From NCBI RefSeq assembly GCF_002706745.1, contig NZ_CP017702.1, positions 124,001 to 188,000 on the forward strand: a stretch of 64,000 nucleotides of DNA, given 5' to 3'. The DNA is from Companilactobacillus farciminis KCTC 3681 = DSM 20184 (GTDB lineage Bacteria; Bacillota; Bacilli; Lactobacillales; Lactobacillaceae). Position numbers and translations under genes: made by a program. The notes under the pieces are model-generated. The model ran no database searches, was not told the origin of the DNA, and saw only the letters and a program-made list of their open reading frames with translations. Of this stretch, positions 1-8,412 are shown piece after piece (positions within the stretch are counted from its first letter, which is position 1; the number at the start of each line of letters is the position of its first letter).

Positions 1-45
1 ACACAAATTATGAATGATTTAGAGAGAAGACATATTGAAGACTAA
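1..45 (+). CDS. C-terminal end of an upstream gene (partial)
   Basis: Frame 1 is open from the window edge and stops with TAA at 43-45, giving a 14-residue tail (TQIMNDLERRHIED). It lies 42 bases before the epimerase-like gene on the same strand, so it is probably the previous gene of the same operon. The tail is too short to identify a family. Confidence 0.5.
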   Translation, partial: TQIMNDLERRHIED

Positions 46-87
46 TCACATTTATAAGTGAGTATTGAAGGGATGCGTTGTAAAGAC

Positions 88-960
88 ATGCAGTATGAAT
101 TAAAAAATGATTTTCTAACGGTTAAAGTCTCCTCAGTGGGGGCAGAGTTACAGAGTATAAGAGATTCAAGTGATTTAGAACGTATTTGGCAATCTGATGA
201 AAATATTTGGCCAAGACAAGCACCCATCCTTTTTCCAATTGTTGGACGCTTGAAAGATGATCATTATTATGTTGATGGTAAAGAGTATAAGATGACACTA
301 CATGGATTTGCGAGAGATGAGGAATTCACTTTGATTTCAAGTGAAGAATCTGAGTTGGCATTGAAATTAACTGATAATGAGTTTAGCCATAAGATCTATC
401 CGTATAAGTTTGAATTAGAAGTAATTTATAGGTTAAAGGAAAAAGAATTAAGTGTTTCTTATATTGTGAAAAATATAGATAACAAAAAAGATCTTTATTT
501 TTCTATCGGTGCACATCCAGGATTTGTTGTGCCATTCCAAAAGAAATTAAAATATGATGATTTTGAAATAACATTTAGTCCGCAAAAGAGTCGAAAGATG
601 GTTCCTATGGTAGACCATTATGCTGACCTCAATAATAAATATGATGTTCCAAACCAAGATTTCCGATTAAGCAGAGAAAAATTTAAGGATGATGCATTAG
701 TCTATGAATTGGATGATTCAACAGATATAACTATAAAAAGTGAACATGTAAAAAAAGAAGTAATTTTCAATACTGGAAATGCTAAGTATGTTGGTTTGTG
801 GTCAACATATCCTAAAGAGGGGAATTTTGTTTGTATTGAGCCATGGTGGGGTATTGATGATACCTTAAATAGTGATAATCAATATGAACATAAAGCAGGT
901 ATAAATAAATTAGTTCCAGAAGAAAGTTTTAAAGCTCATTTTTCAGTGAAAATCATTTAG
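88..960 (+). CDS. Aldose 1-epimerase family protein (LacX-like)
   Basis: About 290 residues, resembling the LacX/galactose-mutarotase-like family, which interconverts alpha and beta anomers of aldoses or sugar phosphates in the cytoplasm. The N-terminal 'VSSVGAELQSI', 'PRQAPILFPIVGRL', 'HGFARDEEF' and central 'IGAHPGF' segments are typical, the last two carrying the catalytic-region histidines. The start is uncertain: GTG at 58, ATG at 73 and ATG at 88 are in frame. I chose 88 because relatives begin close to 'ELKNDFLTV'; a GAAGGG at 68-73 lies somewhat far upstream. It is followed by a kinase-like gene, so it probably prepares the sugar handled by this island. Substrate unknown. Confidence 0.8.
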   Translation: MQYELKNDFLTVKVSSVGAELQSIRDSSDLERIWQSDENIWPRQAPILFPIVGRLKDDHYYVDGKEYKMTLHGFARDEEFTLISSEESELALKLTDNEFSHKIYPYKFELEVIYRLKEKELSVSYIVKNIDNKKDLYFSIGAHPGFVVPFQKKLKYDDFEITFSPQKSRKMVPMVDHYADLNNKYDVPNQDFRLSREKFKDDALVYELDDSTDITIKSEHVKKEVIFNTGNAKYVGLWSTYPKEGNFVCIEPWWGIDDTLNSDNQYEHKAGINKLVPEESFKAHFSVKII

Positions 961-972
961 AAAACGCTTGCA
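959..972 (+). promoter_or_regulatory. Putative CcpA-binding cre site
   Basis: AGAAAACGCTTGCA matches the cre consensus TGWAARCGYTWNCA at 13 of 14 positions. It sits at the stop codon of the epimerase gene, about 80 bases before the PFK-like gene, so it could block transcription into the rest of the operon when glucose is present. Consensus match only. Confidence 0.5.
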
Positions 973-1052
973 TTCATTTCTTACAAATATTAATAATATT
1001 CAATTAAGCTGAAAACATAATTAAAGAATAAGTTAGGAAGGAGTGAAAGAAA

Positions 1053-2225
1053 ATGAAAAATAATTTGCTTGTAATTCATGGTGGTGGACCCACAGTTGTT
1101 TTAAATAGTTCTTTATATGGTGTAGTTATAGAATCACAGAAACACAAAGATATTATTGATAAAATCTATGGATCTAAAAATGGAGTCGAAGGGCTATTAA
1201 AAGATGATTTTATAGATTTAGGGAATAAGACAAGTAAAGAAATTGATTCTTTATTAACATCACCGGGTACTGCAATAGGTTCTTCAAGATATCCATTGAA
1301 TGACGATGATTATGAAAAAATGGTAGATCATCTTATAAAGAATAATATCAAATATGTTCTTATGTCTGGCGGTAATGGAACAATGGGAACTTGTGGGAAT
1401 CTGTCAAAATTATGTCAAAAAAGAAACGTGGATATTAAGGTTATTGGTATTCCTAAAACAATGGATAATGATATTAATATTATTGATCATGCCCCAGGTT
1501 ACTTGAGTGCCGCAAAGTATATCATTCAGACTACACGTGAGATAGCAGCAGATATTCATTCATTGCCAATTCATGTATGCATTATTGAGGTTATGGGAAG
1601 AAATGCTGGATGGTTAGCAGCATCAAGTTATTGTTCTTCTAACGGAGATAGTTTACAACCAGATTTAATTTATGTTCCTGAGTGTGCCTTTGATGAAGAG
1701 AAATTTTTGAAGGATGTTAAAGCTATTTATGATAAAAAAGGTTATGCAACTGTAGTTGTTAGTGAAGGATTAAAGAATAAAAATGGTGATCCAATAGTTC
1801 CTGAAATATTCCGCCAAGGTAGATCAGTTTACTATGGAGAAGTTGGGAATTATTTAGCAAATGAGGTTATTAAAAAATTAGGGATTAAAGCACGGAATGA
1901 AAAGCCAGGCTTGGCTGGAAGAAGCTCTATATATTTACAATCAGATGTTGATAGGAAAGAAGCTGTTGAAGTAGGCAAAAGAGCTGTTATGGCAGTGATT
2001 AATGAGCAAACTGATAAAATGGTTGGTATTTTCCGGGAAGTGAATAATGGAGAGTATAGTGCAAAATATGATTTAGTGAACCTTGACGATGTTATGATGA
2101 CGGAACGTAAATTACCTTCAAAATTTATTAATGAAGATAAAAATGGAATTACTTCAGATTTTGCTAAATGGCTTAATCCAATGTTATTAAAAACGGATTA
2201 TTTTCCAATTGTAAATTTTAATTAG
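1053..2225 (+). CDS. Divergent phosphofructokinase-family kinase
   Basis: 390 residues, PfkA fold. The usual motifs are recognisable but altered: the N-terminal glycine loop reads GGGPTVVLN (residues 10-18) instead of GGxxPGMN, the nucleotide loop reads GGNGT (106-110) instead of GGDGS or GGDDS, and the substrate loop reads PKTMDND (134-140). The lysine in PKT is typical of pyrophosphate-dependent enzymes. MGRNAGWLAA follows near residue 182. The Asp that helps bind Mg-nucleotide in canonical enzymes is Asn here, while the catalytic Asp of TxDND remains. Probably phosphorylates a non-standard sugar phosphate; phosphoryl donor and substrate cannot be told. SD GGAAGGAG precedes the ATG. Confidence 0.75.
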   Translation: MKNNLLVIHGGGPTVVLNSSLYGVVIESQKHKDIIDKIYGSKNGVEGLLKDDFIDLGNKTSKEIDSLLTSPGTAIGSSRYPLNDDDYEKMVDHLIKNNIKYVLMSGGNGTMGTCGNLSKLCQKRNVDIKVIGIPKTMDNDINIIDHAPGYLSAAKYIIQTTREIAADIHSLPIHVCIIEVMGRNAGWLAASSYCSSNGDSLQPDLIYVPECAFDEEKFLKDVKAIYDKKGYATVVVSEGLKNKNGDPIVPEIFRQGRSVYYGEVGNYLANEVIKKLGIKARNEKPGLAGRSSIYLQSDVDRKEAVEVGKRAVMAVINEQTDKMVGIFREVNNGEYSAKYDLVNLDDVMMTERKLPSKFINEDKNGITSDFAKWLNPMLLKTDYFPIVNFN

Positions 2226-2244
2226 GCATTTTGAATATAATTTG

Positions 2245-2976
2245 ATGTCTATAGAATTCTTGATGTGTGTGTTATTTATTATCTTTTTTTCTCACGTTGT
2301 ACAGACAATGACAGGTTTTGCTGGATCTATGTTGGCATTGCCGTTCTTGACCTTAATTATCAGTTTGTCGGATGCAAAAGTTTTAATTACTTTAATTGGA
2401 CTACTTTGGAGCATTTGGATTTTATATACAGATCATGAATTCATTGATTGGCATTTTTTATGGATAGTGGTATTTCTCATGACCATAGGAATTTCTATAG
2501 GAATGGTTATAGCAAATAAGGTTCCTACGAATTTATTATTAACTTTCATGGGAATAGTAATTATCCTGAATGCCATCTGGAATTTAGTTAAGAAAGACGT
2601 AAATAAAAAAAGCAGTATCCCCAAGAATTTGTTCTTTGGAATTGGGGCTGGAATTATGCAAGGTATGGTTTTAATGGGGGGACCTTTGGTAGTGGTGTTG
2701 GCTAATTCACATTTTAAAGACCGACGTTATTATCGTGCAACGTTAGCAGTTATTTGGCTAATAATTGATATTGTTTTACTATTATTTTTCCAATTAGATC
2801 ACATGATTAGCCAAAAGTCGTTGTATTTAACAGGGCTATGCATTATTCCATTAGTAATATCAATCATCGTTGGAAACTATGTAAATAAATTTTTAGATAA
2901 CTTAAAGTTCAATCGATTAGTAAATGGTTTATTAATAGTTTCTGGCGCAACAATTTTAGTACAAGTATTTGGTTAA
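2245..2976 (+). CDS. TauE/SafE-family membrane permease (putative anion exporter)
   Basis: About 243 residues and strongly hydrophobic, with roughly seven to eight membrane segments in two similar halves. 'TMTGFAGSMLALPFL' near the start and 'GAGIMQGMVLMGGPLVVV' in the middle are the paired GxGGP-like repeats of the TauE/SafE (DUF81) family, whose characterised members move sulfonates, sulfite or organic acids. TTG at 2242 and ATG at 2245 are adjacent in frame; I use the ATG. No strong SD is visible, which suggests coupling to the preceding gene 20 bases away. In this island it probably exports an acidic end product or by-product. Confidence 0.7.
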   Translation: MSIEFLMCVLFIIFFSHVVQTMTGFAGSMLALPFLTLIISLSDAKVLITLIGLLWSIWILYTDHEFIDWHFLWIVVFLMTIGISIGMVIANKVPTNLLLTFMGIVIILNAIWNLVKKDVNKKSSIPKNLFFGIGAGIMQGMVLMGGPLVVVLANSHFKDRRYYRATLAVIWLIIDIVLLLFFQLDHMISQKSLYLTGLCIIPLVISIIVGNYVNKFLDNLKFNRLVNGLLIVSGATILVQVFG

Positions 2977-2995
2977 TAAATAGGAGGATATATTG

Positions 2996-3817
2996 ATGAA
3001 AGAGTATTATGGTTATTCCGCAGATGAATTTGTAAAGAAAGCACATTTTCCAGTAATTGTGAGAGAAGATAATCAAACAATTTTTAAAGAATTGGCTCAA
3101 ATCATGTTTGATACGATCAAAGAAAACAATGAAAAGGATGATATTTCAGTCATTGTAAATCCTGTTGGACCTGTTGGACAATATCCATATTTCGTTGAAA
3201 TGGTTAATGAAAATAAACTTAGCTTGAAAAAGTGCTGGTTTATTAATATGGATGAATATTTGGATGACAATAATGAATGGATTCCAAGCGATTCTTATTT
3301 AAGTTTCCATGGAGTAATGGAAAAGAAACTTTATAGTCAAATTGAACCCGAACTAAATGTTCCCGAAAATCAACGTGTATTTCCAAATCCACATAAACTA
3401 GATGAAATTGGAAATCTATTGAAGAAGTTAGGCAAGTTGGATCTAGTAGTAGGTGGTATTGGTATTACTGGTCACGTAGCCTTCAATGAACCTCAACCAG
3501 ATATGTCGAATGAAGAATTCCTAAACTTGCCAACACGTACTTTGAATATTACTAAAGAAACACGTGCTACAAATTCATGTAATGATTTACACGGTGCTAT
3601 GGAAGAAATGCCATATCGTGCTATCACAATTGGTATGAAAGAAATGTTCACTGCAAAACGAATTGTACTAGGATGTTTCCGTGACTGGCACAGAGGTGTT
3701 GTTCGTCATGCTGCATGTGGTGAACCAAGTGCTTCATTCCCAGTATCATTATTACAATTGCATAAGAATATGTCTTTGTACATTTCTGAAAGTGTTGCTG
3801 ATTACACATTAGATTAG
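2996..3817 (+). CDS. NagB-like sugar-phosphate deaminase/isomerase homologue with altered active site
   Basis: 273 residues, glucosamine-6-phosphate deaminase fold. MDEY (85-88, catalytic Asp86), GGIGITGHVAFNEP (153-166, His160 and Glu165), the TR-rich stretch near 180-190 and the late 'PVSLLQLH' element all align with NagB. The residue equivalent to E. coli Asp141, part of the ring-opening triad, is Thr158, and the phosphate-binding loop is VGPVGQYPY. It is therefore unlikely to be an ordinary NagB. AGGAGG at 2982-2987 sets the start at the second of two adjacent in-frame starts. It is the last catabolic gene before the regulator and may isomerise or deaminate the imported sugar phosphate. 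Confidence 0.7.
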   Translation: MKEYYGYSADEFVKKAHFPVIVREDNQTIFKELAQIMFDTIKENNEKDDISVIVNPVGPVGQYPYFVEMVNENKLSLKKCWFINMDEYLDDNNEWIPSDSYLSFHGVMEKKLYSQIEPELNVPENQRVFPNPHKLDEIGNLLKKLGKLDLVVGGIGITGHVAFNEPQPDMSNEEFLNLPTRTLNITKETRATNSCNDLHGAMEEMPYRAITIGMKEMFTAKRIVLGCFRDWHRGVVRHAACGEPSASFPVSLLQLHKNMSLYISESVADYTLD

Positions 3818-3840
3818 GTTGTAAAAAGAATAAATAACAA

Positions 3841-3890
3841 TTGATACAAAATAAAAAATTGTATATAATCTACCGGTAAATAGATTATAT
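3841..3890 (+). promoter_or_regulatory. Promoter of the levR-like gene with an overlapping inverted repeat
   Basis: TTGATA (3841-3846), a 17-base spacer and TATAAT (3864-3869) form a near-consensus sigma-A promoter. A perfect 10-bp inverted repeat (3863-3872 and 3881-3890, 8-base centre CCGGTAAA) covers the -10 element and start site, as expected for a repressor operator. The protein that binds it is unknown. Confidence 0.65.
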
Positions 3891-3906
3891 GAATAGCATT
3901 TGGGGG

Positions 3907-3940
3907 GAGATTATTAGTCGCGATAATCTCTCTCTTTTTT
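3907..3940 (+). terminator. Hairpin terminator between the catabolic genes and levR
   Basis: GAGATTAT and ATAATCTC form an 8-bp stem around an 8-base loop, followed by TCTCTTTTTT. It ends the upstream operon. The levR-like promoter lies upstream of it, so the levR transcript would also have to cross it, which makes attenuation possible. Confidence 0.65.
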
Positions 3941-3964
3941 AGTATATGAGGAGGAGGTAAAGGG

Positions 3965-6523
3965 ATGCGTACGCAAGACGAAATATTGCTTTTTTTACAA
4001 AAAAATAAAGAACAGTTGCCAATAACAACACAAAAGGTAGCTGATCAGTTTGATTTAAGTCGATCGGTAACTAGTCATTATTTAAATTTACTTCAACAAG
4101 ATAAAGAAATAAAAAAAATAGATGGTAGACCGGTTTTATGGGCTTTGACAGAATCACTAAAAAGTTCAGAAAAACCATATTCCTTCGATGATTTCATCGG
4201 CTCGAAGGGAAGTCTAAAGAAAACCATTGAACAATGCGAATCGGCGATAAACTATCCACCCAACGGCTTGAGTATGATTATTACTGGAAATAGTGGTGTT
4301 GGTAAAAGTTTTTTGGCCAAAGAAATTTATAAATATTCGATTTCACATGAAATAATTAAGTCTAATGCCCCCTTTCTAACTTTGAATTGTGCTGATTATG
4401 CTAATAATCCTGAGCTTCTATCTAGTATTTTATTTGGATATGTTAAAGGAGCTTTTACCGGGGCTGAGATGGACAAATCTGGATTACTTGAACAGGCTAA
4501 TGGCGGTTATTTATTTTTGGACGAGGTTCATAGACTGTCGAATGCTAATCAGGAAAAACTATTCAACTTCATTGATAGTGGTGAATTTAGAAGAGTTGGT
4601 GAAAATAAAAACACTAGGAAATCCAAAGTTAGGTTGTTGTTTGCCACAACAGAGCCGGTCAACGATGTTTTGTTAACCACTTTTAAGAGACGAATTTCGA
4701 TAACTATAAATTTACCCGATTTTAAAAATAGACCAGAGATTGAAAGATTAAACATTGCTTACGAGATATTTTATCAAGAAGCAAAAAGAATGGGAAAGAC
4801 AATCAAGGTCAGTCAAAATGTTTTGAACAAAATAGTTAAAGAACAGTCAACTGGGAATATTGGTAAGATAAAGAACTTGATTAAAGTGAAGTGTGCCAAT
4901 GCCTATAAGACGCAAATGGATACGGACATTGTTTATATTGATGAGTCTACGTTCATGGATAGCGATTTTGATGAGGATTATATTACGCTAAATCCGGATT
5001 TAAAATATAATTTTTCTGATTTGAAAATTGATGATGAGATGCAACAAATGGTCGATAGAATATTAAAAAGGCTATCTGACGTATCTGATAGAAAAGAATT
5101 TGAACTTATATCCACAAAAGTGAATGATCAATTATTGAATATGACCATTCCGTTCAAACCAGAGCTATATATGTACAGATATTTGAAGTTTAAAGAACGT
5201 TTTGATGAAATGGTATTAAATCAGTATGGAATCCCATGTGTTGATGATGTCGTTAAAATCGTTTATTTATTCTGCCAAATAGATTTAAATTATGATAGTG
5301 ATAAGGTGGATAATATCTTGAAAAAAATGACTAAGGTATATCCAAGGTCATTGCATGTTACTAGAAGTTTCCTAAAGGGATTTAATAATAAATATGTGAC
5401 TAAATTAGTAGAGTTAATGATGACAATTTTGTTGACTAACTATGTGGATGATCGTTTAAAGGTACATGGTTTATTATTAGCGCATGGAAATAATACGGCA
5501 ACCAGTATACAATCCGTGGTAAATCAATTGTGTGGAGAATATGTTTTAGATGCTATTGATATGCCAATAGATACTAATATTGATGAAATAGTAGAAAAAA
5601 CTAAAAAGTTGTTGGATTTGTATGATACCTCTGATGGCACGGTAATGATTGTTGACATGGGTTCTTTGAATCAAATTTATTCAGAAGTGAAAAATAATAT
5701 TTCAGGGAAATTGCTAGTAATTGATAATTTAACAACCGCTGTTGCTTTAGATGTTGCTCTAAAAATCCAAAATGGAATTCGATTCAAAACAATAGCAAGT
5801 GCTGCAGAAACGGAATACAAGATTCATTCTAAATATTATTCAGGATTCTCAAATCGAAAGAATATTATTATTTCATGTATTTCAGGAATGGGTATTTCAG
5901 AAAAATTGAAGGAAACCATGGCTCCATATTTTTCTAAGGATATTCAAATAAATACAATCGATTATCATGAATTGAAACATAAGATTAAGTCTCATGATGA
6001 AAAGTATTTCCAAACCACTTTTTTGATTTTAACGACAACAACTTTGCCAAATACTTTTAAGATTCCTAATATCAATATTTATGACTTGTTGGATGAAGAA
6101 GGAGAGCAACAATTAACTAATATTTTAAAGAGACATTTGAATGCCAAGTCTATTGAATTATTAAATGAGGATTTTGTCAGATTTTTCTCTCTCGAAGGAA
6201 TCAGTGAACGATTAAGCTTTTTGAATCCTAGGGTTATTCTTAAAGAAGTAGAGGAAGTTATTACTAAGTATGAAAATTATTATTGTTTTAAGCTTAGTAG
6301 CAAGGTAAAGCTTAATTTTTACATGCATATTGCGTTAATGTTTGAAAGATTAATGTTGGATAGAAATAATGATGTTCCTAAGGTAGTACCTACGCCGGAT
6401 GAAAAGAAGTTTATCGATATATCTAGAGATATATTCAGACCATTAGAGCGTAAGTACAACGTTGATGTAAATGACTATGAGTTGTCGCTAATATATGAAG
6501 TGTTTAGAACGATAAGAAGCTAG
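3965..6523 (+). CDS. levR: LevR-type sigma-54-dependent PTS-regulated activator
   Basis: 852 residues. N-terminal winged-helix DNA-binding region (about 1-65), then an AAA+ sigma-54 activator domain with Walker A GNSGVGKS (108-115), the sigma-54-contacting GAFTGA loop (162-167) and Walker B LFLDE (183-187). Next come a PRD, an EIIA-Man-like domain ('LLLAHGNNTATS'), an EIIB-like domain ('ISCISGMG') and a C-terminal PRD. This is the full LevR order. Such proteins are phosphorylated by HPr and PTS EII components and open sigma-54 promoters of Man-family PTS operons. A matching -24/-12 promoter lies directly downstream. SD GAGGAGGAGG precedes the ATG. Confidence 0.93.
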   Translation: MRTQDEILLFLQKNKEQLPITTQKVADQFDLSRSVTSHYLNLLQQDKEIKKIDGRPVLWALTESLKSSEKPYSFDDFIGSKGSLKKTIEQCESAINYPPNGLSMIITGNSGVGKSFLAKEIYKYSISHEIIKSNAPFLTLNCADYANNPELLSSILFGYVKGAFTGAEMDKSGLLEQANGGYLFLDEVHRLSNANQEKLFNFIDSGEFRRVGENKNTRKSKVRLLFATTEPVNDVLLTTFKRRISITINLPDFKNRPEIERLNIAYEIFYQEAKRMGKTIKVSQNVLNKIVKEQSTGNIGKIKNLIKVKCANAYKTQMDTDIVYIDESTFMDSDFDEDYITLNPDLKYNFSDLKIDDEMQQMVDRILKRLSDVSDRKEFELISTKVNDQLLNMTIPFKPELYMYRYLKFKERFDEMVLNQYGIPCVDDVVKIVYLFCQIDLNYDSDKVDNILKKMTKVYPRSLHVTRSFLKGFNNKYVTKLVELMMTILLTNYVDDRLKVHGLLLAHGNNTATSIQSVVNQLCGEYVLDAIDMPIDTNIDEIVEKTKKLLDLYDTSDGTVMIVDMGSLNQIYSEVKNNISGKLLVIDNLTTAVALDVALKIQNGIRFKTIASAAETEYKIHSKYYSGFSNRKNIIISCISGMGISEKLKETMAPYFSKDIQINTIDYHELKHKIKSHDEKYFQTTFLILTTTTLPNTFKIPNINIYDLLDEEGEQQLTNILKRHLNAKSIELLNEDFVRFFSLEGISERLSFLNPRVILKEVEEVITKYENYYCFKLSSKVKLNFYMHIALMFERLMLDRNNDVPKVVPTPDEKKFIDISRDIFRPLERKYNVDVNDYELSLIYEVFRTIRS

Positions 6524-6553
6524 TGTTCAGATTTGGACACTAGCTTCTTTTTT
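6514..6553 (+). terminator. Strong terminator after the levR-like gene
   Basis: A stem of about 15 bp (arms 6514-6528 and 6535-6549, loop AGATTT) followed by a T6 run. The left arm includes the levR stop codon. It isolates levR from the sigma-54 promoter downstream. Confidence 0.9.
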
Positions 6554-6579
6554 GTTGCTGTAATAAAGGATACAAAGAT

Positions 6580-6594
6580 TGGCACGCAATTTGC
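6580..6594 (+). promoter_or_regulatory. Sigma-54 (-24/-12) promoter of the PTS operon
   Basis: TGGCAC, five bases (GCAAT), then TTGC exactly matches the sigma-54 consensus TGGCAC-N5-TTGC. It lies 38 bases before the EIIA start and just after a gene encoding a GAFTGA-containing activator. Predicted start site near 6606. Confidence 0.93.
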
Positions 6595-6632
6595 TTATAT
6601 AAAGATGAGAAGAATTAGGAGATGAAAGAAAT

Positions 6633-7046
6633 ATGAATAAAATTTTAATAGCAACTCATGGTCACTTAGCTAGCGGCCTTCAAAGTTCATTGGATATTTT
6701 AACAGGATTGGGTTCCAAAATAACCGTTATTGATGCGTATGTTGATGATCATAATTATATTTTTGACATTCAAAAGTTTATTGATGATTTAAATGGCGAA
6801 AAAGGGATTATCTTTACAGATTTAATCGGTGGCAGTGTTAATCAAAAAGTTATTTTAGAACTGAATAATAAGAAAAATATTTACTTGATTTCCGGAGTGA
6901 ATTTACCAGTGGTACTTTCAGTATTACTAGAAACTAGACCGATTAATGAAGATGTATTAGATGATATTGTTCAGTCTAGCCAAGTGGAAGTGGTTAATTT
7001 GAAAGACAATGTTGTGAAAGAAACAGAAGAGGATTTTTTAGCCTAG
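6633..7046 (+). CDS. PTS mannose-family EIIA component
   Basis: 137 residues. 'ILIATHGHLASG' at the N-terminus carries the phosphorylatable His9 of Man-type EIIA. 'GIIFTDLIGGSVNQ' and 'LISGVNLPVVL' are family signatures. It receives phosphate from HPr and passes it to EIIB. First gene of the sigma-54-driven operon, 10 bases before EIIB, with SD TAGGAGA. Soluble cytoplasmic protein. Confidence 0.92.
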   Translation: MNKILIATHGHLASGLQSSLDILTGLGSKITVIDAYVDDHNYIFDIQKFIDDLNGEKGIIFTDLIGGSVNQKVILELNNKKNIYLISGVNLPVVLSVLLETRPINEDVLDDIVQSSQVEVVNLKDNVVKETEEDFLA

Positions 7047-7056
7047 GAGGATTATT

Positions 7057-7551
7057 ATGATTATTTCAATTAGAGTAGACGAGAGATTAATACACGGACA
7101 AGTAGCCTTGGTATGGACAAAGGAATTTAATACCACTCATATCGTAGTTGCTAATAATGAAGCAGCTACTAATAATTTGCAACAAATGACTTTAAAAATG
7201 GCTACACCTACTGGAGTTAAGTTGTTGATTAAATCAGTAGAAGATTCAAAGAGAATTTTTAACGATCCACGTGCTAAAGACATGAGGTTGTTCGTATTAA
7301 CTTCAAATGTAAAAGATGCTTTGGAGATTGTTAAGAATTGTGAAGTGGGATCAGTTAACGTTGCCAATATAGGCAGAATTACTAATCCTAAGGAAGGCGA
7401 AGAACGAGTTAGATTGAATTCATCGCTGTTTGCTGATGAGGAAGAATTGCAAGCAATAAAGGAATTAATCAAAGAAGATATTCCAGCTTATCATCAAATT
7501 CTTCCAAGTAATCACAAGACTAGTTTGGAGTCATTGATAAAAGATATTTAA
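7057..7551 (+). CDS. PTS mannose-family EIIB component
   Basis: 164 residues. 'IRVDERLIHGQVALVWT' carries His13, the phosphorylated residue of Man-type EIIB, which hands phosphate to the sugar during transport. Length and the C-terminal helix are usual for the family. SD CTAGGAGG overlaps the end of EIIA; EIIC follows after 24 bases. Confidence 0.93.
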   Translation: MIISIRVDERLIHGQVALVWTKEFNTTHIVVANNEAATNNLQQMTLKMATPTGVKLLIKSVEDSKRIFNDPRAKDMRLFVLTSNVKDALEIVKNCEVGSVNVANIGRITNPKEGEERVRLNSSLFADEEELQAIKELIKEDIPAYHQILPSNHKTSLESLIKDI

Positions 7552-7575
7552 TTCAAAAAAATGAGGTGAGGAAAA

Positions 7576-8412
7576 ATGAGTACATTAACAATCGCTATGT
7601 TGGGTGCTTTGTCATATTTCTTATGTTTTGGTGGTAATTGGATTCTTGGGGTAAGTATGATCGAACGCCCGTTAATTGTTGGTACTGTAACAGGATTGCT
7701 ATTAGGCGATGTTACGCAGGGTGTTATCATTGGTGCTTCATTGGAAGCAATTTTCATGGGTGCTGTAAATATCGGTGGTGCTGTTTCAGCTGAACCGGCC
7801 GCAGCTACAGTTTTCGCGGTAGTATTTAGTCTTACAACAGGGGGAGTTAGTCCTAAAGCCGCATTGGCAATCGCTGTTCCGATTGGAGTTTTAGCCGGAA
7901 TTATGACAATGTTTGTTAATAATGTGGTGTTAAGTTTCCTAGTTCCTTTTATGGATAAATATGCGGCTAAAGATAATGGTAAAGGAATTGTTCGAATTCA
8001 TTTTGGTGCATGGTTCTTCAGATTTTTCTTGTTTGCATTAGTCGTATTCTTTGGAATATTAGTTGGAAGAAGTTCAGTACAAACATTTGTAAATAGTATT
8101 CCACCAGTTATTATGACTGGACTTACAACAATGAGTGGATTTTTACCAGCAGTAGGGTTTGCAATTCTTTTGAAGATGTTATGGAGTAAAGAATTAGCGG
8201 TTTATTATTTCTTAGGATTCATCTTAGTAGCATACTTGAAGCTTCCACTTGTTGCGGTTGCTGCTATTGGAGCTATTTTAGTTGTTATTTCTTCTACTAA
8301 TGATTGGAAGTTCTTACAACTACAAAAGAATAAAACAGCGCCTGATGTTGAATCAACAAGTACCGAAACTGTTAATAATTCAAACGATGACGAGGAGGAC
8401 TTTTTCGAATGA
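7576..8412 (+). CDS. PTS mannose-family EIIC membrane component
   Basis: 278 residues with about seven hydrophobic segments. Glycine-rich 'LLLGDVTQGVIIGASLEAIFMGAVNIGGA' and 'EPAAATVFAVV' are typical Man-EIIC substrate-channel segments. The C-terminus is acidic (DDEEDFFE). Its stop overlaps the EIID start in an ATGA, implying translational coupling. Sugar specificity cannot be read from sequence. Confidence 0.93.
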   Translation: MSTLTIAMLGALSYFLCFGGNWILGVSMIERPLIVGTVTGLLLGDVTQGVIIGASLEAIFMGAVNIGGAVSAEPAAATVFAVVFSLTTGGVSPKAALAIAVPIGVLAGIMTMFVNNVVLSFLVPFMDKYAAKDNGKGIVRIHFGAWFFRFFLFALVVFFGILVGRSSVQTFVNSIPPVIMTGLTTMSGFLPAVGFAILLKMLWSKELAVYYFLGFILVAYLKLPLVAVAAIGAILVVISSTNDWKFLQLQKNKTAPDVESTSTETVNNSNDDEEDFFE

